A stretch of 64,000 nucleotides of DNA, from the NCBI RefSeq assembly GCF_010389155.1, contig NC_057768.1, positions 25,553,966 through 25,617,965 of the forward strand, in the 5' to 3' direction. A model generated the notes under the pieces. That model saw only the letters and a list, made by a program, of their open reading frames with translations. It did not search any database and was not told the origin of the DNA. Source of the stretch: Erigeron canadensis (lineage: Eukaryota > Streptophyta > Magnoliopsida > Asterales > Asteraceae). The position numbers and the translations under genes were made by a program. Below are positions 24,575-36,385 of the stretch, one piece after another (the first letter of the stretch is position 1; each line of letters begins with the position of its first letter).

Positions 24575-24874
24575 AGGAATAATGTCATACGAATGTAACC
24601 ACCTATGGCAAAATGGTTATGTAATGTAGTAACCTACTCAGGTGACTATCTAATGTATGCACCTATGTTTTTTTGGCTATACTATGTAAGAACCTTTTTA
24701 TTTGGGTCAATTAATATAAGGACCTATTTTTTTGCTATACTATCTAAGGTCCGTACATATTTTACATAGTATAGCCAAAAAAACATAAGTGCATACATTA
24801 CATAGCCACCCGAGTAGATCACTACATTACATAACCATTTTGTCATAAGTGGTTACATTCGTATGTCATTATCC
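24575..24874. mobile_element. foldback MITE, Mutator-like (300 bp)
   Basis: Nearly a perfect palindrome with a short centre. The arm GGAATAATGTCATACGAATG... pairs with the right arm ending ...CATTCGTATGTCATTATCC. Flanking 9-mers TTAAAAAGT and TTAAAAACT match 8 of 9. The words ATGTAACCACCTATG and GCTATACTATGTAA show kinship with the arms at 12.95 kb and 61.8 kb. Confidence 0.75.
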
Positions 24875-25319
24875 TTAAAAACTAAATGGTTGTCTTAATA
24901 TGTAACTAGAAAATATATTAAACATTTTATAGTGTTTTACGACTGAAACCCAATATAATGTGTAGTTGAAGTGACATGCAACAAGTCATCAAGTCTATTT
25001 GCACTATCGTTTATCATAAGCGTTACTAGGTCGATGATTCACTCGAGCTAATCCTTAACTTTTGAACCGGAGACGTGATTTTTTTTTCCTTAAACAGGTC
25101 AATATTACATCAAATATATATTATACACCTAAAACTACCCCCAAAATCACAAATATCTATGAAAAGATTTGAACCTTGTTCTATTCTAATCAACATAATG
25201 CAAAAATAAGTCAAAAATCACTATATAAAGTTAGATAAATAAAATTAAACGTCTTTCCCACTATAAATATTCTTTTTAATGGAAAATACCCGCACAATCT
25301 TTTTCAATATATATATATA
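24875..25319. other. AT-rich intergenic DNA
   Basis: No gene or element end seen. Confidence 0.4.
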
Positions 25320-25655
25320 CTCCTTTATAAAAATTATCACACCCTCCATTTTTAGAAATAGTTAAACAATAATTACATACAAAATTACTAAATTACCCTT
25401 AACAAACACCCACTATGAAAATAATTTTATAAAATACTAAATTTGCTATTAATGAATTACATTAATTTACACTCTAAATTTTTTTATTTTAATAATTAAC
25501 ACTTTAAGCCCCTTATCTTCTAAAAATTTTCACTATCACAATTACATCAACCTACAACATTTGACACCGTCACCTTCACCAATAGTATCATCATCGACAC
25601 CACTAGACTGTCTTCCCCACCACCGTCGCCGCATTTTGAGGGTACCATGCTCGTT
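25320..25655 (+). mobile_element. Helitron-like fragment, variant 3' end
   Basis: Starts near a TCCTTTATAAAAATTATCACACC stretch and ends with GCCGCATTTTGAGGGTACCATGCTCGT. The end resembles plant Helitron 3' termini (GC-rich hairpin plus GGGTACCATGCTAGT) with CTCGT in place of CTAGT. Borders tentative. Confidence 0.4.
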
Positions 25656-25665
25656 ATGTTTAATA

Positions 25666-26011
25666 TCTATACTATTATACAAAATATCAACCCCCCACCT
25701 TTTTTCTCAAATTATAACTTTGAACTATCCAAAATACCCTTTTTAGTTCACTAATTTAAATATCTCTATCTAATAAACCTATAATTCCATTAATGGAATA
25801 TTTACAACATAAATCCTCAACCCTTAAAATAACTACACTATCACCTTTAACACCAATTACTTTAACAAGACCATCAATGACGCCCCCACCACCCGTCTTC
25901 GCCACCACTTTCAACACCACCGTTGTCGCCCCTGTCGCCGCTACCACCGCCGTTGGCACCGTGATCCCGCGCCATCACTATCACGCATTTGTATTGCGCG
26001 GGTATATGTGT
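25666..26011 (+). mobile_element. Helitron-like element, variant 3' end
   Basis: A^TCTATACTATTATACAAAAT at 25666 fits a plant Helitron 5' end. About 340 bp on, GCATTTGTATTGCGCGGGTATATG resembles the subterminal hairpin. The Pro/Thr-rich frame inside (CACCACC words) is low-complexity DNA in both strands and not a gene. Confidence 0.45.
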
Positions 26012-26256
26012 TATATAAGAAAAGAGAAAGATAAAATATATCTTAGGTAAGTTTCCATGGATTATTTTCGCTCTTGATGATCTAACCATTAATTATATTT
26101 GTCATCATTCTGATCTTCTAAGAATCGGAACTTTAGAAGGTACCAACACCGGATAAACTTAGCTCTTTCACCATTTTACCTTTTCAATTTTTTTTCTATT
26201 ACTCCTAAATCCTAATTAGTTTATAAGCTGACATTGCCATTAATATTATAAAATAA

Positions 26257-26469
26257 CTAGCATGGTACCCGCACGTTGCAGCAGATACCATTAACATGTT
26301 GTAAATGGAAAAAAAAAAGAAGAAAAAAGGAAAGATATTGAGAGAGTTGTCTGTGTGTGAATGAACGAATGAAAATGAGAAAGTTTTTTTTTTTTATGGA
26401 GGGTAGTTTAGACATTTTTCTTCATGTAACTTTCAACATGGAGCTATCATTTTTAATATGAAGTATAGA
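26257..26469 (-). mobile_element. non-autonomous Helitron (213 bp)
   Basis: On the minus strand it begins A^TCTATACTTCATATTAAAAATG at 26469 and ends GTGCGGGTACCATGCTAG^T at 26257, matching the Helitron border rule. Non-coding. Confidence 0.65.
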
Positions 26470-27852
26470 TATAGAAGTATACATAATATGAAGCTTTTAA
26501 TTACACTAATACATTAATTTATAATGTGTTTATTGAATATTTGAATGTTAACTTAATTATAATTTATAGCTTTACAAGGTCAACAGATTTTATAAAATTA
26601 AATATAACACAGTGAAATTCATGTGTTGATATACGTTTTGAACAACTTGATTTGGTATTCTCTGTTGATTCAGAGAAAAATGTTTAGCTATTTTTGAACC
26701 TACAACTTTTACATGATTTTTGTAAAGAAAAGAAAATAGAATCAAACTATATAAAGACTAAAGAGATAGAGCCATACGACTTTTAGATTTTGCAACTCAC
26801 TAAAAACAAAACAAGATATATTATTATTAAAATTTGTTATTATTAGTGCAGCCAGACAACTACGATCAACACATCATCCTTCCATTACCTTTCGCTTTCA
26901 CTAATAAAAACCACACTTTTGTATTAAATCAAAATATCATTTAAAATACTTATGCAAAAAGATACATATACGGAGTAATTGATTGGCAGTTTATGGATGC
27001 GATTGAAAGCCGCCTTCATTGACTCGGATGTTCACTTTTTAGTCATTACTCTTTTTTATCAAACACGAGTGCCCAATGCACATACATTATTTCTCACTAA
27101 TTGTCATAGTCAGTAATACACATGACTACTCTCCCCTTTAATCGATTGTAGATTATCGATTAGACAGTAATATGTGACATTCTTAACTCGTTCCATGACG
27201 ACTGATTTAAGATGACTAGTGATTAAATGTACTTTTAAAACACACTTCAATCATATTTCTTATATCAAATTTATATAAAACAAAAAAAATATACATGGTC
27301 AATTGGTCATACTTGAAAAAAACCTACAAATAAACAATAAAAATGAGATGGATGAAGTATATACATATTAGTATCAATTTAAACCCAAATATTTATATTT
27401 AATATAAATTCATCTTTTTGTAAGTTGAACAAACTAAATTCAACAAGTTAAAATTACATTAATATTTACAATAGTTTCATTATGACTTTTTGTTACCATG
27501 AAAGTTTTCTCTAAAAATGCCGAAGTAGAAATTTAGAATCAACTCTATTGACATTATATCTTAAATATTTTCAAACCAGATTACTATTTTACATGAGGGC
27601 TTTTAAGTGTTGGGTAGAGGGAAGTTTTCCAGTAGAGGTAAGGCCTTGTGTTCAAATAGAGATCCATTAAAAGTTCGATAATTTTATATATAAAGTTGGA
27701 GCAACATCAATCTATGTATTAAAATCAGGGATCAACATTTAAAAACTAAGATTGAATCCTGACCATTAATTTTGATCTTTATCCTTTGTGTTCAAGCCTT
27801 GCAAATGACTGTATTTCCTAGAGGGCTTCTCCAAGAAATAGGGTTACGAGTT
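26470..27852. other. AT-rich intergenic DNA
   Basis: No gene seen. A weak SINE-like stretch (AGAGGTAAGGCC...GTGTTCAAATAG, about 27.60-27.70 kb) is too degraded to call. Confidence 0.4.
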
Positions 27853-28106
27853 TTTTTTTTTTTTTGGAACAACAGAAATATTATTAAAATACTTTTTGGG
27901 AAGATACCGAAAAAGTAAAAAGAAGTGTTACATCAAATACTAATGACTAATTTGCCATGAGGGCCATGATGAACTAAATTTTTTACAACGAGACGAAAGC
28001 CATAAAAAGGAAATAGAAATAGTAGAGTGAAATATGATGTTGCTAGAGTCATACTCCGAGTGAAATACCGCATGATTCCTATTTTTCCATAAGGGGGTTA
28101 CGAGTT
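27841..28106 (-). mobile_element. 5'-truncated poly(A) retroposon with 12-bp TSD
   Basis: GGGTTACGAGTT occurs on both sides (27841-27852 and 28095-28106). Between them lies about 240 bp starting with a run of T on the plus strand, that is a poly(A) tail on the minus strand, as left by LINE-type target-primed insertion. No coding is kept. It could be a LINE 3' end or a LINE-mobilised SINE. Confidence 0.75.
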
Positions 28107-28530
28107 GCTCGAGCTAGAAGGCTTTGTGAATGACGATTTGACTTTCTAATCCACCTTAATCATATCTAGGTATTGATAAAAAAAAAAAAAAGAAACGTCA
28201 ATATCGTCGTTTATTTTTAACAATGTTGTGTCATGTTCATAATATGGATCATAGGATTCATAGCGGCACACTTCTTCAAGAATGTTTTAAAGTATTACTC
28301 GTAATACATATTAATGGACAAGCAATGCTAGAGTGACTAACAAATTCCAAACACAATTTGTACAAACTCATGTGTCACCATTAGAATAGAGAGAGAAAAA
28401 CATGAAACAAAGAAAAATTTTATTTTGATTGGTCCATCTTATTTGACAAGTCAGTTTGCAAACTTTTGTTTGTAATCTTTATCATTTCTCTAAATGGACA
28501 AATAATCAGTTGGTCTAAACCTATATCTTA
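28107..28530. other. AT-rich intergenic DNA
   Basis: No gene. A GTACAAACTCATGTGTCACC...TTGATTGGTCC...GACAAGTCAG stretch (28.33-28.49 kb) looks like a degraded MITE, with borders not seen. Confidence 0.35.
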
Positions 28531-30644
28531 GACTAATGGGAATGGAGAGTCCATGGAATGCCCCTCTTCCATGGAAATTGTGACATGTGGCACTCTCCAA
28601 TCATTTGGGGCATTCCCCCCATCCCTTTGGGGTGGAGAAATGCCCTTTAAGGCATTCCCTATTTTTTTTTTTTTTTAATTTTTAGATTTATAAATAATTT
28701 AAATAAAACATACTACTTTATATTAAAAACATACTTTTATTAGAAAAAAAAAAACAAACTACTTTTTATTAAAAAAAACACACTAAAAAAATTACATAGA
28801 CACTCAAAAGAAAACTAATCGGAGTCGTCGTCGTCGGTGCTAACATACTCTCGCAGATCGACGAAGGGATCGGCTGCAGGCTCGAAGTCATGTGGTGTGT
28901 TCGCCCAAAGATGGTCAACCAAATCTGTCGTTAGCATGTTGTGGGTTTCACGGTTTTTGACGGCATGCAGATTTTGGATACGAACTTCCGTTGGAGTTAT
29001 GCGCCTCCAATAATCTGGATTGAGACTCGGTTCTTGGGCGTTGTAGTCTTGGCATACGGCCTTGTTTTCGTCCTCCAGGATCATGTTATGTAAAATGATA
29101 CAAGCATAACAAACATCCTGCATATTTCTTTTGTCCCAATATAGTGCCGGATGTTTTAGCACCTTCCATCGTTTTTTAAGCACACCGAAAGCCCGCTCAA
29201 TACCCTTTCGTGCCGACTCTTGTTTCTTCTTAAAATGTCTTCTTTTTTCATCGATCGGGTCGGAAAAGGTCTTCACAAATGTAGCATATTCGGGATAGAT
29301 GTCGTCGCCCAAATAGTATCCCTTCTCGTAGAAGTTTCCGTTTGCCCAAAACGGAGCTGCGAATAAAACATTTAGAATAAAACATTTACAAAAAAACATT
29401 TACAAGTTAAACATTTACAAGTAAAAAGTATAATAAAACACTAACCAGTGGGTGCCAATCCGTTTACAATTTCTTCAAGAATTGGCGATGATTCAAACAC
29501 ATTGATATCGTTGTGAGAACCTTGCTGTCCAAAGTACGCATTCCAAATCCATAGATCGTTTGATGCTACAGCCTGAAGGATCAAAGATGGTCTACCCACA
29601 TGCCCGCTTGTGTAAGTACCTCGCCACGCCGCCGGACACATCTCCCATGGTCAATGCATACAATCTATACTAACGATCATACCGGGAAAACCAACAACTT
29701 GTTCATTAACATCGTATATACGCGGAAGATCGGACGGATTCGGTCTCCGTAGGTATCTTGCTCCATAAATTTCCCGTATACCTTTTAATGATAAATGTTA
29801 ACTTATATATAAGTATATAACTATATAGAATTAATATTTAAAAATATCATTACCAACACAAAAATTTAGGCAAGATTCCCTTGATGTTCGCTCAGACATC
29901 TGCAAATACTCGTCAAGGAAATCACTGTTAACGCCATATGCCAATTGACGAATTGCAGATGTACACTTTTGTACCCCGACAAACCCTCTGCGCCCAGCAC
30001 GGTCATATCTCATCTGAAAATATGGGTACCTAGCCTCCAAATCACCGACTATCCGCTCAAATAAATTTTTTGACATACGAAACCTTCGTCTAAAAAGTCT
30101 GGGTGGATATCGCCGTTCTTCAGCAAAATAGTCATGCATCAAACGAGCGTGTGCTTCAATACGATCACGATCAACTGGTACCCTTCTTCTAATGACTGAG
30201 GCAGGTTGTTCGTCAATCTGTCGTCTAATTAGTTCGGCGGCTTGAAGAAGCACATTCTGTACACGCTCTTCGTAATCAGCGGACTCGTTAGAAGATCCGG
30301 ATGAATCATCGGAATCCATATGGTGATTTTTTAGGATAATGTGTGTGTATGTAATTTTTTTGAAAGGAAAATAGATAGATATGTGTGTGTATGTATATTA
30401 ATATGTGTATGTGTATGTATATATATATAGAGTGAAAAGGCTAGAAAAAAATAAAAATAAATATCTCTCAAATTTCAAGGACATCAAACGGCTATTCTCA
30501 CTAAAATCCAAACGCCCGGACGCGTTCAAAATGCAACGGGGCACGACTTTTCACTAACCGGAATGCCCCCCGGGGCTGAAGTGGGGCGTTCCCCAGGCGT
30601 TCCGCACAAATATTTTTGGTGGGAACGGGCTACTCCCAATAGTC
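28531..30644 (-). mobile_element. PIF/Harbinger element carrying only the transposase
   Basis: TSD TTA on both sides (28528-28530, 30645-30647). Ends GACTAATGGGAATGG and complement GACTATTGGGAGTAG, with GGGGCATTCC and GGCGTTCC words inside both ends. Length 2,114 bp. It holds a three-exon transposase on the minus strand and no room for the Myb-like second gene usual in autonomous PIF elements. The related element at 48.7 kb carries that partner. Confidence 0.9.
28815..30319 (-). pseudogene. PIF/Harbinger (HARBI1-like) transposase with premature stop
   Basis: Exons 30319-29854, 29781-29446 and 29356-28815 join in phase across short GT-AG introns (72 and 89 bp) to 448 codons including the final stop. 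The order fits: acidic start, helical N-terminal region with FRRRFRMSKNLFERIV, then the DDE nuclease with first Asp in SIDCMH, second in SHNDINVF and the Glu in ARKGIERAFGVLKKRW, then an acidic tail. One in-frame TGA at 29651-29653 replaces the Trp expected after DCMH, between the first and second catalytic residues, so the protein would be cut early. Otherwise the frame is whole, so inactivation looks recent. Intact, it would cut and paste elements with TTA/TAA targets. Confidence 0.85.
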
Positions 30645-30877
30645 TTAGAGTCGCTTAGGCGTTCTATACAGTATACACACGTTCAATATATACAGTGACA
30701 TGTTGAGATTTGATCCTTATTTAACATTATATATGTAGTAGCATATGATTGTTCTTAATTAGAAGACGACTTAGAATGGTTTAGTGGACCTCGACTGGTG
30801 TTATAACACGACCATAGTAGAAGCTGGCAACCCGAATGTGGATTTTTAAGAGAATATGCCATAAGGTGAGCCACTAA
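30645..30877. other. intergenic DNA
   Basis: Nothing recognised. Confidence 0.3.
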
Positions 30878-31099
30878 TCTATACTTTTATACTATTATAT
30901 AAAAATTATACCACTATGTTGAAAAATTTACAATTTTAAGACATGCGAAAATACTATTTTACCCTTAATTAATTAACTTACACAATCATTCCATAATCTT
31001 TTAAAAGATATATTCACTATCCCTAAAAATCAAATATCTTTGTATCAATTACCTACATCACTGAACATCATCGCTGCATTGCACGGGTACTATGCTCGT
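30878..31099 (+). mobile_element. short Helitron-like element, variant 3' end
   Basis: A^TCTATACTTTTATACTATT at the left and GCATTGCACGGGTACTATGCTCGT at the right fit Helitron 5' and 3' termini, with CTCGT instead of CTAGT. About 222 bp, similar in size and ends to 61298-61520. Confidence 0.5.
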
Positions 31100-31274
31100 A
31101 TTTTTTTAAGACGATGATCTATTTTACTCGTATATACAAATTATGGCGTACTCTTGTAACTTAGGATCCCTCCTTTTCGCCCAAATAATTCAATTTCATG
31201 AATATGAAAAGTAATACTTAAACTCAAGTGAATTAATTGTAAGTTTGAAGTTGTGATGTTACAAGTTTGATGGT

Positions 31275-31946
31275 AGGGGGAGGGAGTGGTCACTCATCTT
31301 CCCCCATCACTAACCAATCAAAACTTTCCACTTCAATTTTTCCCAATCTTCCCCCATCTTCCCCTAATCACTGGCGACACTTTCTCCCATCTTCCCTCAA
31401 TCTCCACCTCATCATTTCTTTTTTATTTATTTTAATACCATTTCATTTATTTTTCATATATTTTTAATACTATATTATTTAAAAAAAACTATATAAAATC
31501 AAACATATATATATATATAAATAAAAAGATAATTAATAATAAAGTAAAATAAAACTACAAGGGCCGAAATATAACCAACACAAATATAAATATAGCTTTA
31601 AATTTTGTAAAATATGAGACTACAAGGGCTGAAAACATAAATATCTATAATAATTATATAAAAAAAAACACCCATCTGGGTGGTCATACATAGATACATG
31701 CCATTTTTTTATCCAAGCTTTTTTTTTTCCAATAAATTACAACGGTCAGTGGGGCCCTCACATTTCTGACCAACCAATCAATCAACTCTCTCTCTCTCTT
31801 CCTCCCTTCTCTCTTTCTTTCTTCCCCCCATCGGTGAACAACACCGATTTTCACTTTCTCTCTCCCTCGGCAAACCATCGGCGGTGGTGTGCCCGCGCGG
31901 GGCGACCATCGGGGAAGCCTTTTACCGCAACCACTCCCTCCCCTCT
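31275..31946. mobile_element. MITE with GGGGAGGGAGTGG ends
   Basis: Left GGGGGAGGGAGTGGTCAC and complement of the right AGAGGGGAGGGAGTGGTTGC are inverted. The inside is AT-rich apart from a (CTCT)n stretch near 31790-31830. PIF-like composition, but the target duplication was not settled. Confidence 0.5.
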
Positions 31947-33009
31947 TATCATATTTTGATAGGTAGATTCACCTTGTAAAGATCAAATATAATATAATAC
32001 AACTATTCTAATTACTTAATATGAATTGATCTGTTAGATCAATATCTTACTATATGAAATCTCCGATCTGTTAGATCAATATCTTACTATATGATATCTC
32101 CGTCTCATATGAATAGTACACTTTAGACTTGTCAAGTCTTGTCTTTTCAACTTTAATCATTATTTTTATTTATGTTATAGTTGATTAAATTGATGTAAAT
32201 ATAAAAAATTATATTTAAAACTCAATCCGTCTATATATTTTATGTGAAATATTATATAATACAAATAAAAATTTATACGGGCAAAATTGAAAAAAGATGA
32301 CTTAATAGTTTAAATTGAATATATAATATAAACAAAAAGAGTATATGAGATCATGAAAGTGTATGTTTGAAAAAATATGATAAAATTTTTGAACACCGAT
32401 AAATATGATAAATTTTTTAACAATTGTTGAGAATTAACAAAATTCTAAATCAAAAATAATGATATATGTAAGTAACTTATTAACTACTGTAATTTATCAG
32501 AGTAATTATTTTGTCGATAATATTGGTCAAACCTTAAAGCCATAGCCAAATCAGACTTCCTTCGTGGTTCACTGCATGTTCGTAATTAACTTTTGCTTTC
32601 TGTCCAACTAATTGTCGTTTACTCATTTAAACTAGACAAAGTAATACCTCGAAAGTTCAAAGCAGAATCCAGATTATCGATTAATCATAAATAACATCCA
32701 CGTTACACAAATGAAGGAGAAAATATATATATATTAGACTTGACATAAAGTTCTAAGAAGACAAATCAGTCATATAATAGGCATGAAAAAATGATTAACA
32801 AATTATTGGATGAATCTTCTGAGTTGTGAAGCTCAAAACACCTTTCAAAATTCAAACTACTCGTATATAAATGGTTTTTATATTTTATTTTAAATCATAT
32901 GTATTTTCCATTTGTTTCTTTACCCAATTAAATTTTTAATTCCCTGTGAGGATATTAAAAGTTGTCGAGGTTATTAAAAATATGTCAAATTATATAGTCA
33001 TTCCTTTCT
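31947..33009. other. AT-rich intergenic DNA with a small tandem repeat
   Basis: A 37-bp unit is duplicated in tandem at 32028-32064 and 32065-32101 with one difference. No gene seen in the rest. Confidence 0.6.
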
Positions 33010-33011
33010 AC

Positions 33012-33205
33012 CAACGAGTAAATAGCTCAATGGTACAAAGTATCATATAAAGTTTTTCGGTGATGCAAGACCCAGGTTCAAGTCTTGCTGATGGGACAAA
33101 GTTTTATTCCTATTAAATGTTGTGTTTTTAGATGGTTTAATTGAGGGTGAGAGGTCTATCTAGCGCGAATCCAATTAAGACAACGTAAGTTAGATCCCAT
33201 GTTAC
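33012..33205 (+). mobile_element. tRNA-derived SINE
   Basis: Clear pol III boxes on the plus strand: A box TAGCTCAATGGTA at about 33026-33038 and B box GGTTCAAGTCTT at about 33074-33085. A non-tRNA body with GAGGTCTATCTAGCGCG follows. Ends approximate. Confidence 0.7.
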
Positions 33206-33382
33206 GAGCAATTGATCCACACATTTAAAAACAGAAAACAGTCATACCATTTTCAAATTAAACATGCTCACCATGATGACTTGACTTATGACATGAACTC
33301 ATTTAATTGTAAAATAACATTACTTAACTGCACCATAACCAGTCACTACTAATTTTGTATTTTCATTTAAGATTTAGTCTAA

Positions 33383-33663
33383 GGAGGTGTTTGGTTCGCA
33401 GAATTCGTTGAAATTAGAATATGAATTCCATTCTATATCCTGTTTGGTTAACATAATGAAATTCAGATTCCATTCCATGACTTGTTTGATTCGTAAGGAT
33501 ATGGAATTGGAATCCTTTGAATTCCATGATATGAAGGAATTCAAGATTCCTTGACAAATTGGATGGAAAATTTTGAATTCCAATGGAATTCACAATTAAG
33601 CTCTTCTAATATTATTATGTTTTATTTTATATAAATTGTATTTTTCTCTTACTATTATTTATG

Positions 33664-33698
<35 letters not shown>

Positions 33699-34578
33699 TA
33701 CTAATACTATAAATTGTATAATTAATATAATAATAATAGTTAGTTATTATTATTATACTAAATTATAATAAAAATACAAATAATTATTATTAGTAAAAAT
33801 AATAAGTATTATATATAATAATAATAATAATAGATATAATTAATAACAATAATAATACTTATTATAATTAAAAAAATAATAATTATTATTGTTAGTTATT
33901 ATAATTATTATTATTATATTAATTTAAACAATAGTTATTATTAATATTTATAATAATTAACATTATCACAATTATAATTATTATTAATATAAATAAAAAT
34001 TATTATTATAATTAACAGAATAATATAATAATTTAATAATATAATAATTATTATTTTTATTAGTTTTAATTATAATTTTTATAATACTTAATATAAAATA
34101 TTATTATTATTATAAATTAATATTTATTATTATTCAACAATAAGTTAGAATTTTATACAAATTTACTTTTATTTTCTAAAAGTTTATTTTTATTTTATGT
34201 AAAATAATTAATTAATAAATAGTTATTTACTTTAATAAAAATGTTATTATTTTATAAAAATATTAATTATATTATAATATTTTTATTATTTTATAAAATT
34301 AATAATAATTTATACCCATTTATAACTTTTTTTAATAGAAATAACTAATATTTAATTTTTATAAAAATATACTTATTAATTAATTTTATTGATATTATTT
34401 ATATTATGAATTCCATTCCATTCCATTTAATTCCGGTCAACCAAACAAATACAAATTATAATTCATTCAAATTCCAATTCCATCATATTCTAATCCATTC
34501 AGTTTCCAATTCCTTCAAGTTCTAATTCCTTTGACAGATTCCAATTCATTCAAAAACATTCTGCAAACCAAACGCCCA
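33383..34578. mobile_element. Tourist-like (PIF) element with AT-rich core
   Basis: TSD TAA (33380-33382, 34579-34581). Ends GGAGGTGTTTGGTT and complement TGGGCGTTTGGTT. Subterminal arms are rich in GAATTCCA/TGGAATT words in opposite orientation. The 0.8-kb core is almost pure A/T with (TAA)n at 33660-33700. Non-coding. Confidence 0.7.
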
Positions 34579-34659
34579 TAAGTCTAACTTTTAGCCCAAA
34601 ACTAACACTCTAAATAGCAACTTTTTTTTCCAAACTTAAAAACCCAACACATCCTTTCT

Positions 34660-34870
34660 CACACAGGCTCTTGGGGTGAGAAAAAACCGGACTAAAAACC
34701 AAAAGAACCATGAAAACCAAAAAATTCGAATCAAGAAAACCGAAAACTGAAAAAACCAATCTTTTATGGTTTTGGTTTTTTGAAATCCGGAAGTTATGGT
34801 TCAGTTTTTGTTTCATATGAAAAATCGAACCATAAAACTAACCGAACCAAAAATATATATTGTTTACTCT
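34660..34870. repeat. CCGAA-rich element fragment
   Basis: Both strands are dense in AACCGAA, AAAACC and GGTTTTGG words, as in the element at 21.7-23.4 kb. No ends found. Confidence 0.4.
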
Positions 34871-34984
34871 TTATTTTTTTTTCATTCATACCATTTTATA
34901 AGTTTTTTCAGTTAGTATATTAATATATATGCATTTATAAGTGTATAAAATAATGTGAAATATTCATTTACAAACTTAATTTTT

Positions 34985-35537
34985 GGTGAAAACTAAAAAA
35001 CAAATCCTAGTCATTCATTTTATTGATCTAATGGCTAGGATTAAATACTCTCTCTTCTTCTTCCTTCTTCTTCTCTGGCCACCACCTTTATCTCCGACCC
35101 CCACCATCACCATCTCCGACCACCACCACCACCATCTCCGACCACCATCATCATCCTCTGGCGATGGCGACGGCGACCACCATCACCACTACGATCCAGA
35201 TTTGTTTTTTCTATCCACGGCGTTGGCGCCGACAACAAGGGTGGAGCCCGTACCATATCAAACCACCACCATCTCTTGGATTACCGCCCATCAAATCCAC
35301 ACCATTCCCATATGCGTCTGGTGACAACCAGTTTAGAACGGATGAGGGCAACACTGGTACCATATCCACCCGAAAACATAACTGATTCTTGCCGGAAAAG
35401 TCGTTGCCGGAGATGTCGCCGCCACCGGAGATGTCGCCGGATTTCTGGAAAACACGATTTGAGGAGGGAGGGAAGAGAGAGAAAGTAGATCTTGATCTTG
35501 AAACTGAATGGTTGAGATTAGTTTTCTAGTTTTCACC
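34985..35537. mobile_element. inverted-repeat element with GC-rich insert, possible Pack-MULE
   Basis: Ends GGTGAAAACTAAAAAAC and complement GGTGAAAACTAGAAAACTAATC are inverted. The inside is GC-richer, with CACCACC, CCGACC and GTCGCCGCCACC words and a Pro/His-rich frame (34983-35324) that starts outside the left end. The frame is low complexity and likely not a gene. A captured host fragment is possible; target duplication not confirmed. Confidence 0.45.
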
Positions 35538-35794
35538 AATTTTGATGTTTTCAAATGAATTTAACCCATAAAATAATAACATAATATCATTTTTTTTAAT
35601 ACCAATGGTGATTGTATTCAGCGGCATGCCTCTTCATCGTCCGGTAGAGATCGACCACGTCAACATCACAGTCAATCCGAAGGCATGACAGGCGGTGGAA
35701 GTCCCATTACCGTTCTGGAGGAAAATAGCATTTGGCTGAAAAACATAAGGGGCATTAAATGTTCAGTTGGGTTATTGTTTTAGATGAAGATACA
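35538..35794. other. intergenic DNA
   Basis: Nothing recognised. The last five bases (ATACA, 35790-35794) are the left target duplication of the solo LTR. Confidence 0.4.
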
Positions 35795-36060
35795 TGATGT
35801 GACTAATTTATACCCATTTCCACATCGTTATTGGCCATTTTAATATATGTTTTTAGTCGTTTTTGTATGCATTTGACGCGTTTATGGTGTTTATTAGTGT
35901 TTACAGGTTTTAAACAGGTTACGCGTCCATTTGGTACATTTTTCGGGTGATTATTGGCCAGGAAGTACGTTATACTGATGAGAGTTGATTTGAGTGGACG
36001 AGACGGCAGAGCTTAGCAAGTAATTGAGACCGAAATAAGTTGGTTCTATACAAGCTCTTG

Positions 36061-36324
36061 ACTGCACCGCAGTGGGGATGCACTAGCCCACTGCGCCGCA
36101 ATCCTGATCCACGGAAATTAATGGACAAACCCCCACTGCGCCGCAGTGGGGATGGCAACAGAAGGACTGCGCCGCAGTCAAGTGAAGAAGAAAAGAGGTC
36201 GTGGATTCATACTGCGGCGCAGTGGTGGTCACACAAGCCACTGCGCCGCAGTCAGCCGAAGTCAAGTCAAACAATACCTCACTGCGCCGCAATGAGGGAA
36301 GGCAAAACCCCACTGCGCCGCTGT
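36061..36324. repeat. eight near-palindromic ACTGCGCCGCAGT sites
   Basis: Copies start at 36061, 36090, 36135, 36166, 36211, 36240, 36281 and 36312. Spacings are 29, 45, 31, 45, 29, 41 and 31 bp, that is alternating, with a higher-order period of about 70-76 bp. The 13-mer is almost self-complementary (one central mismatch), and some copies extend to CCCC...GGGG. All lie 55-320 bp upstream of the LTR TATA box, in U3. The frames read through them are by-products. Confidence 0.9.
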
Positions 36325-36378
36325 GGGTGCACGGGGGAATCAGACCTGCCTTGTTTCTGCATCAGATTTTGGGAGGAG

Positions 36379-36385
36379 TATAAAA
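36379..36385 (+). promoter_or_regulatory. TATA box of the solo LTR
   Basis: GAGTATAAAAGC followed by AAACCCTAG, placed just after the palindrome cluster. Typical plant LTR core promoter. Confidence 0.6.

Noticed and set aside
25793..26050. Pro/Thr-rich frame and the overlapping Gly/Val-rich frame on the other strand
   Set aside because: Both arise from CACCACC-type low-complexity DNA of a Helitron-like end.
27600..27700. Possible plus-strand SINE or tRNA-like stretch
   Set aside because: Only a weak GTGTTCAAAT B-box-like word; no convincing A box or ends.
33660..33700. CRISPR-like or satellite array
   Set aside because: Plain (TAA)n microsatellite in a MITE core; no spacer structure.
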